In this document: piece after piece, positions 1 through 12,120 of the stretch
How the letters are laid out: each line of letters opens with the position of its first letter
Position numbering within the stretch: the stretch's first letter is position 1
Source of the DNA: Epiperipatus broadwayi
Taxonomy: Eukaryota > Onychophora > Udeonychophora > Euonychophora > Peripatidae
Direction of reading: 5' to 3'
NCBI GenBank assembly: GCA_028023455.1
Contig: JAQFVV010012499.1
Span: 2,424,584 to 2,488,583, forward strand
DNA: 64,000 bases
Translations under genes and position numbers: made by a program
The notes under the pieces: model-generated
Told to the model about the DNA's origin: nothing
Database searches by the model: none
Seen by the model: the letters and a program-made list of their open reading frames with translations, nothing else

Positions 1-1093
1 AGTAATTATGAATTTTATATATGTGGGGCTAAGTTGTATTTATAGTTAAAGACTACAGATTTTTAAAAATGCATATTTATGGTACATATACCATTAATTC
101 AAATACACATACATACAAATTTAATACTAAATTGAATGAATCAATTGAATGTAAATCATAAAATTAATATGCAATAAAACACTACAAGTTTTCTTTTCAA
201 AACAAAAAAGCAATTATTTCTGCTCTTGAAAAGTTCAATTTACCTGTATGTTTTCAAAGTTCGTTATATGAACATTGAATATGTTTTCTTTCGACTAATG
301 AACACATGCATCATTATTTATTTAAAGTTTCCACAGATGTCTAAGATCTCTAAGAGCTAGGCACATAATAGCCATGAAATACACTAAAAATTAACAAGAA
401 TAACTTCTTCGTTATGAGAAATTTATTTTCAAAACCAGCTTCTGGAATTTGATGATGGGTATTTTAAAACACCAATTGCTTATTTATTTAGAAAAAGAAG
501 AAATTTGAGTCTATTCATGCATTCTATTTTTAAAATCGTATTTAAATAAATATTAAAAATTAATATTTAATTCTCTTTATAAAATAAATATTAAAAATTA
601 ATATTTAATTCTCTTTATTAAGAAAAGGAAATTAATTTTTTTATAATCAATTTTAAGAGTGATTCTCTTTCAAAAGAAGAGGGTGGGGAAATGTTCATTC
701 TCTGATTGTTTAGATTTAATTAATTAAACTTAAAATTAAGATAAGAAATCTCATTTTAGACCCCTTTATACTTCTCATCAAATCCTAAAGTAATTCAAAA
801 ATAAATACTATCGTTATGTGTTCTTTCAGACAAAAAAAAATCATGTAAACAGAAACAATAAGTTCTCTAGCTTTCTCTGTATATAAATGGCATGCAAATA
901 CTTTCATTCATAAGTAATTTAAAGTTTATAACATTATTCTACTTACAATTTACCATTAACTTCTTTAATAGTCTATTCCATTGCACTATTTTTTAGTTAC
1001 TTGGTAACTTTTTAAATACAGATTCAATGTTCAATGCTTCTGTTTAATATATATATAACATTATCCGGGTAACCTAGTATAAAACCTTTTATC

Positions 1094-1228
1094 AAAAATG
1101 TATACCTGTCAAGCGTTGTTAGCCGAGAGGTCATCGCATCTGCCTTGCAAGCAAGTAGTTGGTTGCAGACAGGTGTGGGTTCGCGTCCCGGCCGATGCTA
1201 TGACATATGAAAAAAAAAATGTATACCT
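1094..1228 (+). mobile_element. tRNA-derived SINE with target-site duplications
   Basis: A ~107-bp insertion (1108-1214) lies between two copies of AAAAATGTATACCT (1094-1107 and 1215-1228), a target-site duplication typical of LINE-mediated insertion. Its head is tRNA-like: a box A-like stretch GTTAGCCGAGAGG, a TTGCAAG stem-loop resembling an anticodon arm and a box B-like GGGTTCGCGTCC. It ends GATGCTATGACATATG plus a short A run. The copy at 23382 has the same tail, so this is a family. Pol III box function is known for such SINEs; activity here is not shown. A 62-codon ORF across it is a by-product. Confidence 0.85.
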
Positions 1229-1738
1229 ACATAGTAATATGTACAATATATATATACAAGGTGAATCCAGAGAATGTCATTTATAACTATAAGCCATAAA
1301 AATATTCATTTTAATGTCATCTGAGTTTGTCAATAAAATTAAGAATGTAAAATTAATAAAGATTTTAGAGTCGCTTCTCTTGATCTTACTGAGCTGTAAA
1401 TAGAATTTGGTCCCCAAACATCATACAGAATCTTTTGAATGATAGTTCTATTATTTGTAAAATGTTTTACATTGAATAAGTAATATTTTTATGGTACATT
1501 TAATAGTGATAGTTGTGTGATGACTATGAATTCGTACATGGGTTTATCCATTAGTGGGTTATTGTAATTTAACCATAGCAATCATTGGAAAAAAGTTACT
1601 CATCCTCTTTTGGATAAGAATAAGGATGTTATATATGTTGATGTTGTTTTGTGTTTGTGCTTTTTCTAAGCTTATTCATGCATTTTTTAAGCTTATATAA
1701 TTCTTGAAATTAAACTGGTAATGGAAAATGAGGATATT
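1229..1738. other. No gene seen
   Basis: AT-rich sequence without a supportable ORF, repeat unit or RNA gene. It separates the SINE from the decayed Penelope-like element. Confidence 0.5.
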
Positions 1739-2370
1739 ATTAAATTTTTAGATTTAGAATTGTTAAGACAGAGTAATGCTATTGATTACTATATGTTTGT
1801 AAAGCTATTTAGTGGTAGAGGATATCTACATCCATTATCAAAAATGTCATTTGAATTTGAAATGGAAGGTTAACATTTTATATGGAGGTGATCATGTGAT
1901 ATTTAATGATTTAATAGAAATTTAAAACTTTGCAAGTTTGAGTTTGATAAAAAAAACAATTTAGTGAAATATAAAAATAGTTTAATTAGGGTTTGTTACT
2001 ACAAAGTTAAACTCAATAAGCAAATAAAAAAAAATATTTTTAAATAAATTTAATAGAATACCCAATATTAAGGCATGAATTGATATGCCCTATATTTCTA
2101 ATTTGCATGCAAAAAATAATTTCAATTGTGAATAATGATTTGAATATTGGTTTTCAATGTCCTTTGTCTTTAAATACACTAATTGACAATTCTAAGAACA
2201 AATTTAAAAAGAAAAATAAAGCTCAAGTAGTTTATGCTCTTGAATGACAGATTTGCAATGCTAGATATTACGGGGAGGTGAGATCAAATTTAAAGTCAAG
2301 AATAGCTCAGTATGTTCATCTATATAATACAACTAACTGCAATAATATATATATAATTCTGTGGGGGGGT
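1739..2370 (+). pseudogene. Decayed Penelope-like element (RT end plus GIY-YIG remnant)
   Basis: Two coding remnants lie in the order seen in Penelope-like elements. At 1739-1873 a frame reads IKFLDLELLRQ, then LFSGRGYLHPLSKMS, resembling the C-terminal part of PLE reverse transcriptase (FLD motif, then the Y-L-H-P segment). At 2213-2330 another frame reads NKAQVVYALE, a stop, then ICNARYYGEVRSNLKSRIAQY, a GIY-YIG nuclease core with VVY for GIY and YYG for YIG. Stops and frameshifts separate the two. The next 700 bp lead to a separate, intact GIY-YIG ORF, so these are probably two copies of different age. The family call rests on motif recognition, not alignment. Confidence 0.6.
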
Positions 2371-3105
2371 TGATAATTAGAATATATTTGGGCATTTGTT
2401 TAAACTTGCCAACACAAATTATTTGTCCAAAAAAAAAATGATAAAAATGTAAAAAAAAAAACTTGGTATATAATTAATTCAAAAAATTATGTTAATGTTA
2501 GAATCAATGGCAAACCTCTCAATAAGAATTGTTACTTTTTAAAAAAAAAAAAAATGTACAAAATATAGCACTTCAAAATTGTGTGCGAAATATCCAATGA
2601 TAGCACAATTAATAGCATTCTTCTTTTTACCCGTGAATAGAATTGCTAAGTTTATTGTAGTCCTGCTTTATTAATAAAATAAAAACTATGTAGAAAGCCT
2701 GGCTTAATAATTTTTTGAAATTGTCTTTGCCACATTTTTTGATAATTTGTCTACATACTCTTGTGGAAGATATATTTACATATTGCTATGATATAGATAT
2801 ATATTACTATAAGAATCTATATAAAAATGCCAATATTTTCAATAGATTGTAGAATATTCTATAGTATAAACATTCTTAAATAATAGGTAGTTTTTAAATT
2901 TTGAAACAAAAAATTCATCCATTTATTCAAACAATCATAATATATATATATATTTAAAAATTTAATAATACAGTAAAAGTTAATAATATTAATAACAAAA
3001 TAAATTACAAAAAGATTTGGCAATAAATAGGTATCTAATTAAAAAAACTAATAATTAAGCCACTGCAAAAAAAGAGGATATATAAATTGTAAATCAAAAG
3101 TACTA

Positions 3106-3798
3106 ATGATGCATAAGATGGCAAGTTTTAAATCTTTTTTGTTTCGGAATGAAAAATTATGTTGTTACCAAAGTGATAAACTAAAAAATATTGAGATATT
3201 TGCCAAGGAATTGATTGATGTTGGTTATAAAATGGAACAAATAAACAATACTTTATGTCAATTTAAAAAAGGTTATGATAGTTTAAAAGAAATGAAGATT
3301 AATAATAAAAAATGGATATTTATTCCATTTATTTCAAACCCACAAGTAATTTTTTTTAAGGATTTATATAAGAATGTGTTTAATGTTTCATTCTACCCAA
3401 ACAATATTAATAAATTAGTCAATAATTCTAAGGATGTCATACCTGTCAAGCAAAAAAGTAATGTCATATATCAAATTTTTTGTGATTGTATGCTATCATA
3501 TATAGGTGAATCTAGGTGCAGTATTGAGAAAAGATTGAAGGAACATGAATTGTTATATAAGCATGTAAAAAATAAAAATAATGGTGATTTAATATCTCCT
3601 TCAGTTTTCTTTGATCATGAAAAAACATGTAAATATAAATTTAAATTTAATTTTGAAAATGTGAAAATTCTTCATGAAGAGAGAAACCATAGTAAAAGAA
3701 AAATTAAAGAGGCATTTTTTATAAACAGGAATAAAACGCATTTAATAAATCGACAAGCTTCTAACATTAAAATACGAGATTTGTGGAATTTGAATTGA
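3106..3798 (+). CDS. GIY-YIG endonuclease domain protein, Penelope-like retroelement 3' end
   Basis: This 230-codon ORF is the clearest protein-coding sequence in the window. Residues ~119-150 read VIYQIFC then YIGESRCSIEKRLKEH, the GIY-YIG core with its arginine-containing helix. Near residues 195-206 the segment HSKRKIKEAFFI carries the glutamate expected of the active site, followed by a C-terminal INRQASNIKIRDLWN typical of PLE proteins. Residues 1-110 are basic and resemble the RT-to-nuclease connector. PLEs use RT plus GIY-YIG nuclease to insert at nicked DNA. No RT domain is joined in frame: the frame is open only about 20 codons upstream. It is therefore a 5'-truncated copy, or conceivably a retained nuclease gene. 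Two consecutive ATGs at 3106 make the exact start uncertain. No promoter was recognised. Confidence 0.75.
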   Translation: MMHKMASFKSFLFRNEKLCCYQSDKLKNIEIFAKELIDVGYKMEQINNTLCQFKKGYDSLKEMKINNKKWIFIPFISNPQVIFFKDLYKNVFNVSFYPNNINKLVNNSKDVIPVKQKSNVIYQIFCDCMLSYIGESRCSIEKRLKEHELLYKHVKNKNNGDLISPSVFFDHEKTCKYKFKFNFENVKILHEERNHSKRKIKEAFFINRNKTHLINRQASNIKIRDLWNLN

Positions 3799-5189
3799 TG
3801 ACGTTTGCTTCCGCTTTTGGTTTTTGAATTTAATGGCAGTTGAGGCAGATTAGAAAGTAACCGAAAGTATTTCTGTGGATTTTAAGATTGTTTGTAATTG
3901 TTTATAAACCGTTAAAAATATTATTTCAATTATAATTATATATATATATATAAGAAGAACAGCCTTAAATATTTCTTGAACAAAAATGTTTCAAACAAGT
4001 CATAGAAAAATATTGATTAAGGATAGACCACTGCTAAGTGAAGAAGACTTCAAATTTCTATACTTGCTTTATTCTCTATTCAAAACTAACTAGATTCTAG
4101 TAATTTCAAATATTTTATAATTTAAATATCAAGATACTCATTAAGATGTAATTACTTATTTACTTTTTAGAACTATGTTTCTTGTATAATTATCCTTCTC
4201 AAAATAAAAATGTTCTAACTATTAAATACCATAGAAAACAGCTTGGATGTTGGCTTAGCTTAGTTTGTTAAAAATATATAAGAGCATCATCATCATACAG
4301 AAACAGTGTTCTGCAAAAGCCAAAAATATTCAAATGGACAGACCTCCTGGAATTGCATGAAGATGCCAGATTTAATTCATATTTTTATTATGGACACACA
4401 AATCATACATTAGACAAAGACAATATTATAAATTCTATATAATAAGAGAAAATCTCTAGTAAATCGGCTTATAATTGATTTCAATTATTAGTATTGAATA
4501 ATATATACTCTAGTAAACATGAGATGATTAGATTTAGTAAATAGCTAAAACAAATGTTGAATTGTTTTATTTCCTTAATATGTTATTATAGTTTGGCCAA
4601 ACTTTTATTTCAAAAAGATGTTTGGCAACCAACTAAAATAATTTTAAGAAAAAAATTAAAATATAGTTGGCATTTCAATGAGATCACCATGTACTTTCTT
4701 CAAAGCTGTCTTTTTCTTAACTTTTATACGTAATTATTCTTTAAATTATTTATGCTTATCTTTCTATTCTCAAAGAGCAGTGATCAATAAGTTTTAATTA
4801 AGCTATGCTTTTCTTCCACTATTTTTTTCCAGACTACAAAGATTTTTATTTAATAACAGTTTTTCATTCATATTATTGGCCCTTTAAAAGTTTTATAATC
4901 TCTCTTATCTCCACTCCTGCTAATAAATTTTTGCCAAATTTTATATTATATTTTATTAATTTAATATATGATAAAATGGCTGATAAATGGAATACCTTAA
5001 AAAAAAGTGTCTTTTTTATGTTACTTCTATGGTCTGATAAATCTGATATAAGAAAAGAAAACCAATCTGACAAGGAAATTCCATTTCTCCTATACTGGCT
5101 CACCAATTTAACTAATGTTAGCTTAATGTTTTTATATAATAAAGTTGGAAAAAAGAATATTATTTTTACAATTTATCAAAAAAAATTTT
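3799..5189. other. No gene seen; AT-rich
   Basis: The sequence holds a short (TA)n near 3937-3952. ORFs at 4805-5404 (+) and 4873-5106 (-) are unsupported: composition explains them and the first runs into the foldback element. Confidence 0.45.
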
Positions 5190-5764
5190 TTTACATAGAG
5201 ACTAAACTCTTCATACAGTGGTGCTACTCAGGGCAAGCCAGAGTAATCAACGGATGCAAGAAGGTTTGGTGTCTACTCATACAATATCCCCAGACCAGTT
5301 TCGAGCTTGTGACTTTCATCAGTGAAAGACTTGGACCTGAGAGCACTGCACCTAGATCTTGGAATGCAATGCAACCCTTCAGCAGCTACCTTTTATCTTA
5401 CTAGATAAGTATAAAACTTTGAGTCCAAAATAGAAATACAATAATGTTTTCAATTCAAGCTCATACATCTGAACTCAGTTCAGCATCCATACCTTTTGGT
5501 TCAAGTCTATATGACTATCCAAGCTAATGAGCTTGAATTGAAAACATTATTGTGTTTTCATTTCTGTACTCAAAGCTTTATAGTTAGCTAATAGAGTACA
5601 TGGTAACTCCTCACTGTTGAAACTTACAAGCTAAAAACTAATCTGGAGATATTGGATGAGTAGGCACTAGATAGGGATTTATGTACTAACATTCTTGCAG
5701 CTATTAATTATTCTGGCTTTCACTGAATGGTGTTACTATATGGAGAGTTTAGCCTCTATGTAAA
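5190..5764. mobile_element. Foldback element FB1, copy a (575-bp palindrome)
   Basis: The outer arms pair: TTTACATAGAG at 5190-5200 against CTCTATGTAAA at 5754-5764. Complementarity continues inward (for example AAGCTCAT at ~5457 against ATGAGCTT at ~5528) to a centre at CTGAACTCAGTTCAG (5469-5483). The arms carry the FB1 signature (CTCTTCATACAGT, GAGAGCACTGCA) seen again at 55955 and 60582. No transposase is encoded, so this is a non-autonomous hairpin-type element. The motif GATCATGTGATGTTTAGTGG lies just beyond the right arm at ~5791. Confidence 0.75.
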
Positions 5765-8013
5765 CAACTTGTGTAAGCATAGAAAATGGTGATCATGTGA
5801 TGTTTAGTGGTTCAAAAATTATTTTAAGGTTAACATATGTTGATAATACATTCATTATTTAGACTTACAGCAAGTACACTTTCAGAATTTATTATGGAAA
5901 AAAAATAATAAATCTCATTTTTTAAATGTTTTAATTAAAAGTAATATAATTCTTCATTTCATGCTGTATAGAGAAAATATTTACAGTTCACTTGCCAATA
6001 CCACACAATTTAATTCATTTCAATGGCTAGAGTACTGATAGCGAATCAAAAAAGCTATTTGATAACAGACATACTCAGTAAGTCATTTTACTTATTAAAG
6101 CTTGTCAACAATTTTTATTATAACATTAATAAGGCCTTTTCATATGATTGTTTGTTGATAAATCAAAGAGTAAAATAGTTTTGTCTAATATAAAAAGAGT
6201 GATGATGAATTGGTTATGTTTTAAACAAAATAATATTCACATTATTTATATTACTATAAAAAAAATGTTTAAGTACTTCTATGTTTCAAAGTAAAAAAAA
6301 ATTTAGAACGCCATGGTATTTATGAAATTTCACATCGGATCTGTTCTCTGTCATACATCAGGCAGATCATTCATAAAAATAATAGCAGGGGGAAAAAATA
6401 TATTTTTGCTATTAGAAAAGAATATAATTCAACAGACATTAATTGCTTATTCATCTATTAAATTAGTAAAACGTGATACTAAGTTTAATAAAATATGCAT
6501 TATATATATATAAAAGGTAAATATGGCAAAAGATTATTGGCAGAGAGAGAGATGCTATAAAAAATTTAAAAGATATGATAAACTGAAGAAATTATGAGTT
6601 TAATATAAAATTAATGCAATATGAAAAAAATATATTGGAAAAAAAAAAACATTATTTAAAACTCTCAACTAACAAAATTAAATAACAATATGCATTCCTA
6701 TAATTTAAGAAGAAAGTATTCTCTTCAAATATAAACTATTATAGTTGCTTACCACTATGTATTTTAATTTTAGAAAGTTTTTATTAAATTTGCAAAGAAA
6801 TAGAGCCGGCTAGTATTATTTTCCAGCATGCTATACGTTTAATCATTGTAGTGTAAAACCATATGCACAGAGTTTTGAATCAAATAATAAAAAAATATCT
6901 TTTATCCATATCTGATCATATATATATAAAATGTTTGTGTACATATTGTATACATACCAATTCTTTTTTTATCCTATAAAATTATAAAAAATTTATAAAA
7001 ATTTTATACAATTATGACTTCTGCCTATTTTGATACATTGCCGTGATAATTAAATCAGCTCATTATTTGAAGGCTTGCGTTTTTAAATAAAATCAGTATC
7101 ATCAAATTCAACCTTTAAAGAATGATTACATTGTGTCACTACACATAGCTATGAATAAAAAAAATTGATTCCTAAAATATAAGCCTTTATTACTGTAAAC
7201 TTCATTTAAATAATATATTACTTAACAGAAGAATTTGTGATGAGACACCTATATAATAGTCTTTTAAATAATTTTAATAGATTTCTTTTTATTCCAGAGC
7301 TATTTATGATAAAGCTTGAGAAAAAGTTTGGAGCTAATGTTGGAGTTAATACCATCACCTATCCTACAATTAATTTTATTACTCTATAAGTCAATAGCTT
7401 AAAATTCAAAAATACTTATGGGCAATAATTTGTTCACCTTTCAAATAATAATATAAAAAATGCAGATTACTTCTTGCAATAAAAAAGAATCCAGATTAAT
7501 AGTTTCCTTAGAAATGGAATAAGATATACAAAAAAAAACTTTATAAAATCTTAAGATTTTGATGAAATAGACACTTCAAAAAATTTACCAAATATGGAGA
7601 CAAATATATTAGTTTTAAAATTATAATAATTGTTAACAATATATGAAAAATAAAATTGTTTACCCTAATTTTTAAAAAACTTTTTCATCCAATTTATAAA
7701 AATAGTGAAAATAGAATAAGTTGCGGTAACTGTCATAAAAATATTATCATTATTCAATTATAGCATAAGTAATTTTTGAAATCAGATTGAATAACATGTT
7801 TTTATTCGCAAATGAAAAGTGGTCAGAGATTCAGATTGATTGTAAAGAAACAAAAGAACTTTAATTAAATTTTTGTGTTAAACAATGCAAAAAAAAAGTC
7901 ATAAGCAATGGAATACTTTATACTATATACTGTTTTTATAGAATTGGTCAAAATATTTCTCCCAGTTACTTGAGAAGATTTGTGGACTGATTGAAATTAG
8001 ATACTTATTTTTC

Positions 8014-8047
<34 letters not shown>

Positions 8048-9046
8048 AAACAGATACACTGTTTCACTTATATATTTAGAACTGCCCCCCCCCTCAAATA
8101 AAATGACATAAGTTAAATTTAAATCAGACTAGCAATATTTCAAAAATAAATAAAAAACTAATTATACTACATATTTTAAAGAAAATCAATTTTTTTAAAA
8201 TAAAATAAAAAAGGCAAATATATTTATATTTCCAATTAAAGAAAGTATAAATCTTTCTTTATTAAAATTAATAAATTCAAAGTTAAAAATCATTTAAAAA
8301 AAAATCTCTTTGCTGCTTTCAGCTCATTCTATATTTCAGAAAAATAATTTGTAAGGCAGAATGGCAGAAATTTAACAATAATTAACAGCATTTCTTCACC
8401 ATAAGAAAATTAATCAAAAATTTAAAAACACCTAGCCAGATAAGTAAAAACAGTCTGATCCTGCCAAAATAGAATAGCCAATGAACTGGGATTATTGGCA
8501 TGAACATGGATGAAAACACACCAAAAACCAATTGGATTCATCAGGCACATCAGGTGAATCTGTTCTGATAGAGAGAAAAGTATAAATAGGTTAGAGAATT
8601 CAGATTAAAAAAGAAAGACAATTTTATTTTTGAGAGAGATGATTGTTAGATCATTATTCTATACTTGAAAATCATGAGAGACCATATCAAGCAGTTCCAT
8701 GAAGAATCAGTGTAATATGGGTGGTTAGCCCATTTTCTCTCTATCCACTACCATGTAGTAAGCCTTCAGTGCCTGTCCAAGCCTTTAGTGCCATTCAAGA
8801 TCCTCCCCCCATCATTTTGAAAAACAGCAATAAATGAAGACCTTAGTTAAAAGGTAAGCATTAGAAAATAATTCAATTACTAATTCTATAATAGTAATAA
8901 TGTTTCACCTATCAATTATTAATTCTATAATAAGTTAACAATAAAAAATTAATGAAATAATATGAAAACATTAATTGCATTATATGTTCAAAATTATAAA
9001 GGTACTACAAATATGGAATGGCTGATAACAAACTTATGTATAAAAA
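5765..9046. other. No gene seen; microsatellites
   Basis: Mostly AT-rich DNA. There is an (AT)n run at 8017-8045 and a C9 homopolymer near 8086. The interval 8440-8820 is less AT-rich but has no open frame or recognisable domain. The 66-codon ORF at 6313-6513 has no supporting feature. Confidence 0.45.
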
Positions 9047-9612
9047 TATATGTCCTGTTTGACTGAATAATAATTATCTACAAACATGAAATTGTTATAT
9101 ATTAGAATTAAATGATGATGATTTATAAATGTTTAAATGCTTACCTTAATAGTATGCATCTGGATAGAGTGATAAGATCTATGTCTATGTTTCACTGAAT
9201 AATAATTATCTACAACATAAAGTTGTTATGTATCAGAATAATTAAACGATGATGATTTATAAGTGTTTAAATGCTTACCTGAATAATATACATCTGGATA
9301 AAGTAATAAGACCTATGCCTATGTTTGACTGAATAATAAATATCTATGATTAAATGATGATGATTTATAAATGTTTAAATGCTTATATGAATAGTCCACA
9401 TCTGGATAAAATGATAAAATCGATGTGAAAATATACATCTATGTTTGATTGAATTAATAAATATCTATTAACCTGGAAGTTCTATATATCGGAATAATTA
9501 AACGATGATGATTTATAAATGTTTAAATGCTTATCTGAATAGTCCACATCTGGATAAAATGATAAAATCAATGTAAAAATATACATCTATGTTTGACTGA
9601 ATAATAAATATT
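9047..9612. repeat. Tandem repeat array, ~120-150 bp unit, about four units
   Basis: The landmark TGTTTGACTGAATAATAA (with small changes) recurs at about 9056, 9188, 9322, 9442 and 9590. Between landmarks each unit carries GATGATGATTTATAA, GTTTAAATGCTTA and CATCTGGATAAA in the same order. Spacing varies from ~120 to ~150 bp because the linker after the landmark is shortened or extended. The same unit reappears at 11763-12120. Confidence 0.85.
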
Positions 9613-9985
9613 GTGCCAGTCGAATGATGTATATTGGTTTAACCCAGTTCAAAAACTAGATGAAAGTACTTCAAGACCAATCATACATGAGATATAAAAA
9701 TCAAGAATACTATGGCCTCTGCCGAATTAATCTATTTTTGAGTCTAATCATGAACCAACAACATATCCGAGACACGCATAAATTATTTTCTAACCCTGCC
9801 CAAGCTTAGCATCAGGGAGAGACAATGGACTAGAATACTTAAAGAACTAAAATAAGTCAAATTGTGCACATAATATAACATGAGTTAAGTGTTTGTGCAT
9901 GCTTGGATCATCGGACAATTAAACATAAAAGGATTAAATATAGTTTAAAATATTATAAATGTTTTAAATATCTCCACTATTCCCC
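9613..9985 (-). mobile_element. Possible diverged fragment of a family B-type LTR
   Basis: It begins TGTGCCAGTCGAATGATG, comparable with TGTACCAGTCAAAACATG at the start of the 46570 LTR. AAGTACTTCAAGACC follows (LTR: ATGTACTTCAAACCC), then CCCAAGCTTAGCATCAGGGA (LTR: CCCAAGATTTAGATCAGGGA), all in the same order. By analogy with family B the element would face the minus strand. The right limit is uncertain and the match is by eye only. Confidence 0.35.
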
Positions 9986-11762
9986 AACTGATCACTGATG
10001 AATAATTTTCACAATGGGGTGGTTGCAATTACATAATATTCTGCGGTCTAGGTATTACTTTTCCAATTTAAATAAATTGATAAAATCGTGTACCCTCGAT
10101 AAAGCAAAATTGAAATAAGTATTGCACAAAGCATTCTAGTTGCTTTGTGCTTTATAAATAATTTAAAATATTTTAAAGGTTTCTTTAAATAACTAATATT
10201 TAATGGTGAAATAAATACGAATGCATTATCGAGGAGATCGAATTGGCAAACAAAATGAAACTTAAATAATCTTAAATTATAAATATTCATTTTAAATTGG
10301 AAATAATTTTCAAATAAAGAAGTAATTTACACTGCATAAGGAAACAAGAAATATATATATCATATTAAAATGAGAATAGTAAAGGGAATAAGTTTAAGCA
10401 TAAAATAGATGATCAAATTAAAATAAATATAAATCTAATATTAATCTAATAAGAGATACATTATGAAATATAATACATTAATGAAACATTTAAAGAAAGG
10501 TACTTATATTAAAAGGAAAAATAATAGTTCATGAGGAGATCATTAAAAATTACCAGTCCTTGTTTAGTTGGTCCAGTTTCCTCAACGTCCATGACTTGAT
10601 TATGTATGTGGAGTGATTTTTCTGGACAAAGAGATTTGAATTAGGAAGCATTTTGACACAAAGGGTGCACATACAGATCATAGTTCACTTTTACTATTTA
10701 TTTGACACTTTACAGCATTTTAAAGGATTAGGACCCTAACGGCAGGCAAAGCTGATGAGCTTAGCTGCCATACATGGTTATGTCCACCAAATTAATAGAA
10801 CTTTTAAAGGGTCACATGTTTAAATCAGAACAGGAATTCTCCACAAAACTATGACACAGTGATTTTTAGCATTTATTTTCAGTGCAATTTCGAAGGATCA
10901 TTAAACTTGGTCACCATAACAGAAGCAGCAGAGGTAAATAGTAGAACTCTTCAAAAGAGCTGATGAGTAGCAGCTAAGTACATTTCAAAATTACTTCAGT
11001 AACATGTTTGAAAATACATTCAGAGTCAATCTCTGAATAAAATAATTTTAGAATAAAAAAGGGAAATTTCAGCAGAGTTTCTTCAAGAACAAAATCTGAA
11101 TCAATTGAAGCACAAAATCTGAATCCCTAGTCTTTTGTTATCCCCACCTTTTGTACCTTTCTGGAGATCCTTTTCTATTGTTTTGCAGATAATTTTAGAT
11201 CTTGCTAAGTCCCCTACCTTCCTTTGTTTCAAAGTAACTTTTTTGCTAAAAATAAACTTTAATTTCTTATTATCAAATTTTGCTTTTAACTTTGAATTTG
11301 ATTTATTAAAAAGACCATCTTTAATTTGCCTTGAATGAATTACTAATTGAACATGACATCCCTTTAGGAATGCTGGCAGCTTATCTTAAAATAAAATCAT
11401 ACGCCATATTATTTTTAACAAAATTAAAAGAAAAATATTTTATTATTTCTTTTAAATAAAATGACATTTTAGTTCAACAGAAATTTGCATTTAATCATAT
11501 ATATACGCTTCCTACATATATGTTTGATTAATAATTTTGAAAAAAAAAAAAATAAATGATTTAATTTTAACCAGAATTTATTTCAAAAGAATATTTTAAA
11601 ATAAATAGCTAATTTAATGACCGTTAGATATACAAAATAAAACATAATAATTTTATATTTAATGCAAAACTCTGTTGATACTTGGATATAAACTTAATCC
11701 AGGTTTACAATGTCAGTAAGTTTATAGAAAGTTGTGAAGCATGAATCAGACTTCCGGATCCA
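9986..11762. other. No gene seen
   Basis: AT-rich, with a somewhat less AT-rich part at 10550-11000 lacking a long frame. ORFs at 10048-10290 (-) and 11135-11338 (+) have no domain, signal or context support. Confidence 0.4.
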
Positions 11763-11936
11763 TTGCTTCAATATCTATAAATGTGGAAGTGCTATAAATC
11801 AGAATAATTAAATGATGATGATTTATAAATGTTTAAATGCTTACCTGACCAGTCCACATCTGGATAAAATGAGAAAATCGATCTTAAAAATATACATCTA
11901 TGTTTGACTGAATAATAAATATCTACAAACCTTGAA

Positions 11937-11973
<37 letters not shown>

Positions 11974-11978
11974 AGGTT

Positions 11979-12020
<42 letters not shown>

Positions 12021-12120
12021 TAATTAAATAATGATGATTCATAAAGGGTTATATGCATATCTGAATAAATCACATCTGAATATAGTAATAAAAGCTATGT
12101 ATATGTATACTTGATAAAAA
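11763..12120. repeat. Second locus of the 9-kb tandem repeat, split by (TA)n palindrome
   Basis: About two units of the repeat at 9047-9612 (GATGATGATTTATAA, CATCTGGATAAAAT, TGTTTGACTGAATAATAA). Between them (TA)n tracts flank ATCAAGGTTTGTAT. The preceding ACAAACCTTGAAGTGAT is its inverse, so 11930-12014 can fold as a hairpin. The arrangement suggests slippage or inversion at the microsatellite. Confidence 0.75.

Noticed and set aside
1098-1286. 62-codon ORF
   Set aside because: It spans a SINE and its target duplications; no independent coding evidence.
1876-1900. GATCATGTGATATTTAATG as another FB1 end
   Set aside because: It sits within the decayed PLE with no palindrome nearby; most likely chance similarity.
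4805-5404. 199-codon ORF
   Set aside because: Composition is AT-driven and the C-terminal third is simply the FB1 left arm.
9047-9612. CRISPR-like array
   Set aside because: Units are ~120-150 bp with no short conserved repeat/spacer pattern, in a eukaryotic setting.
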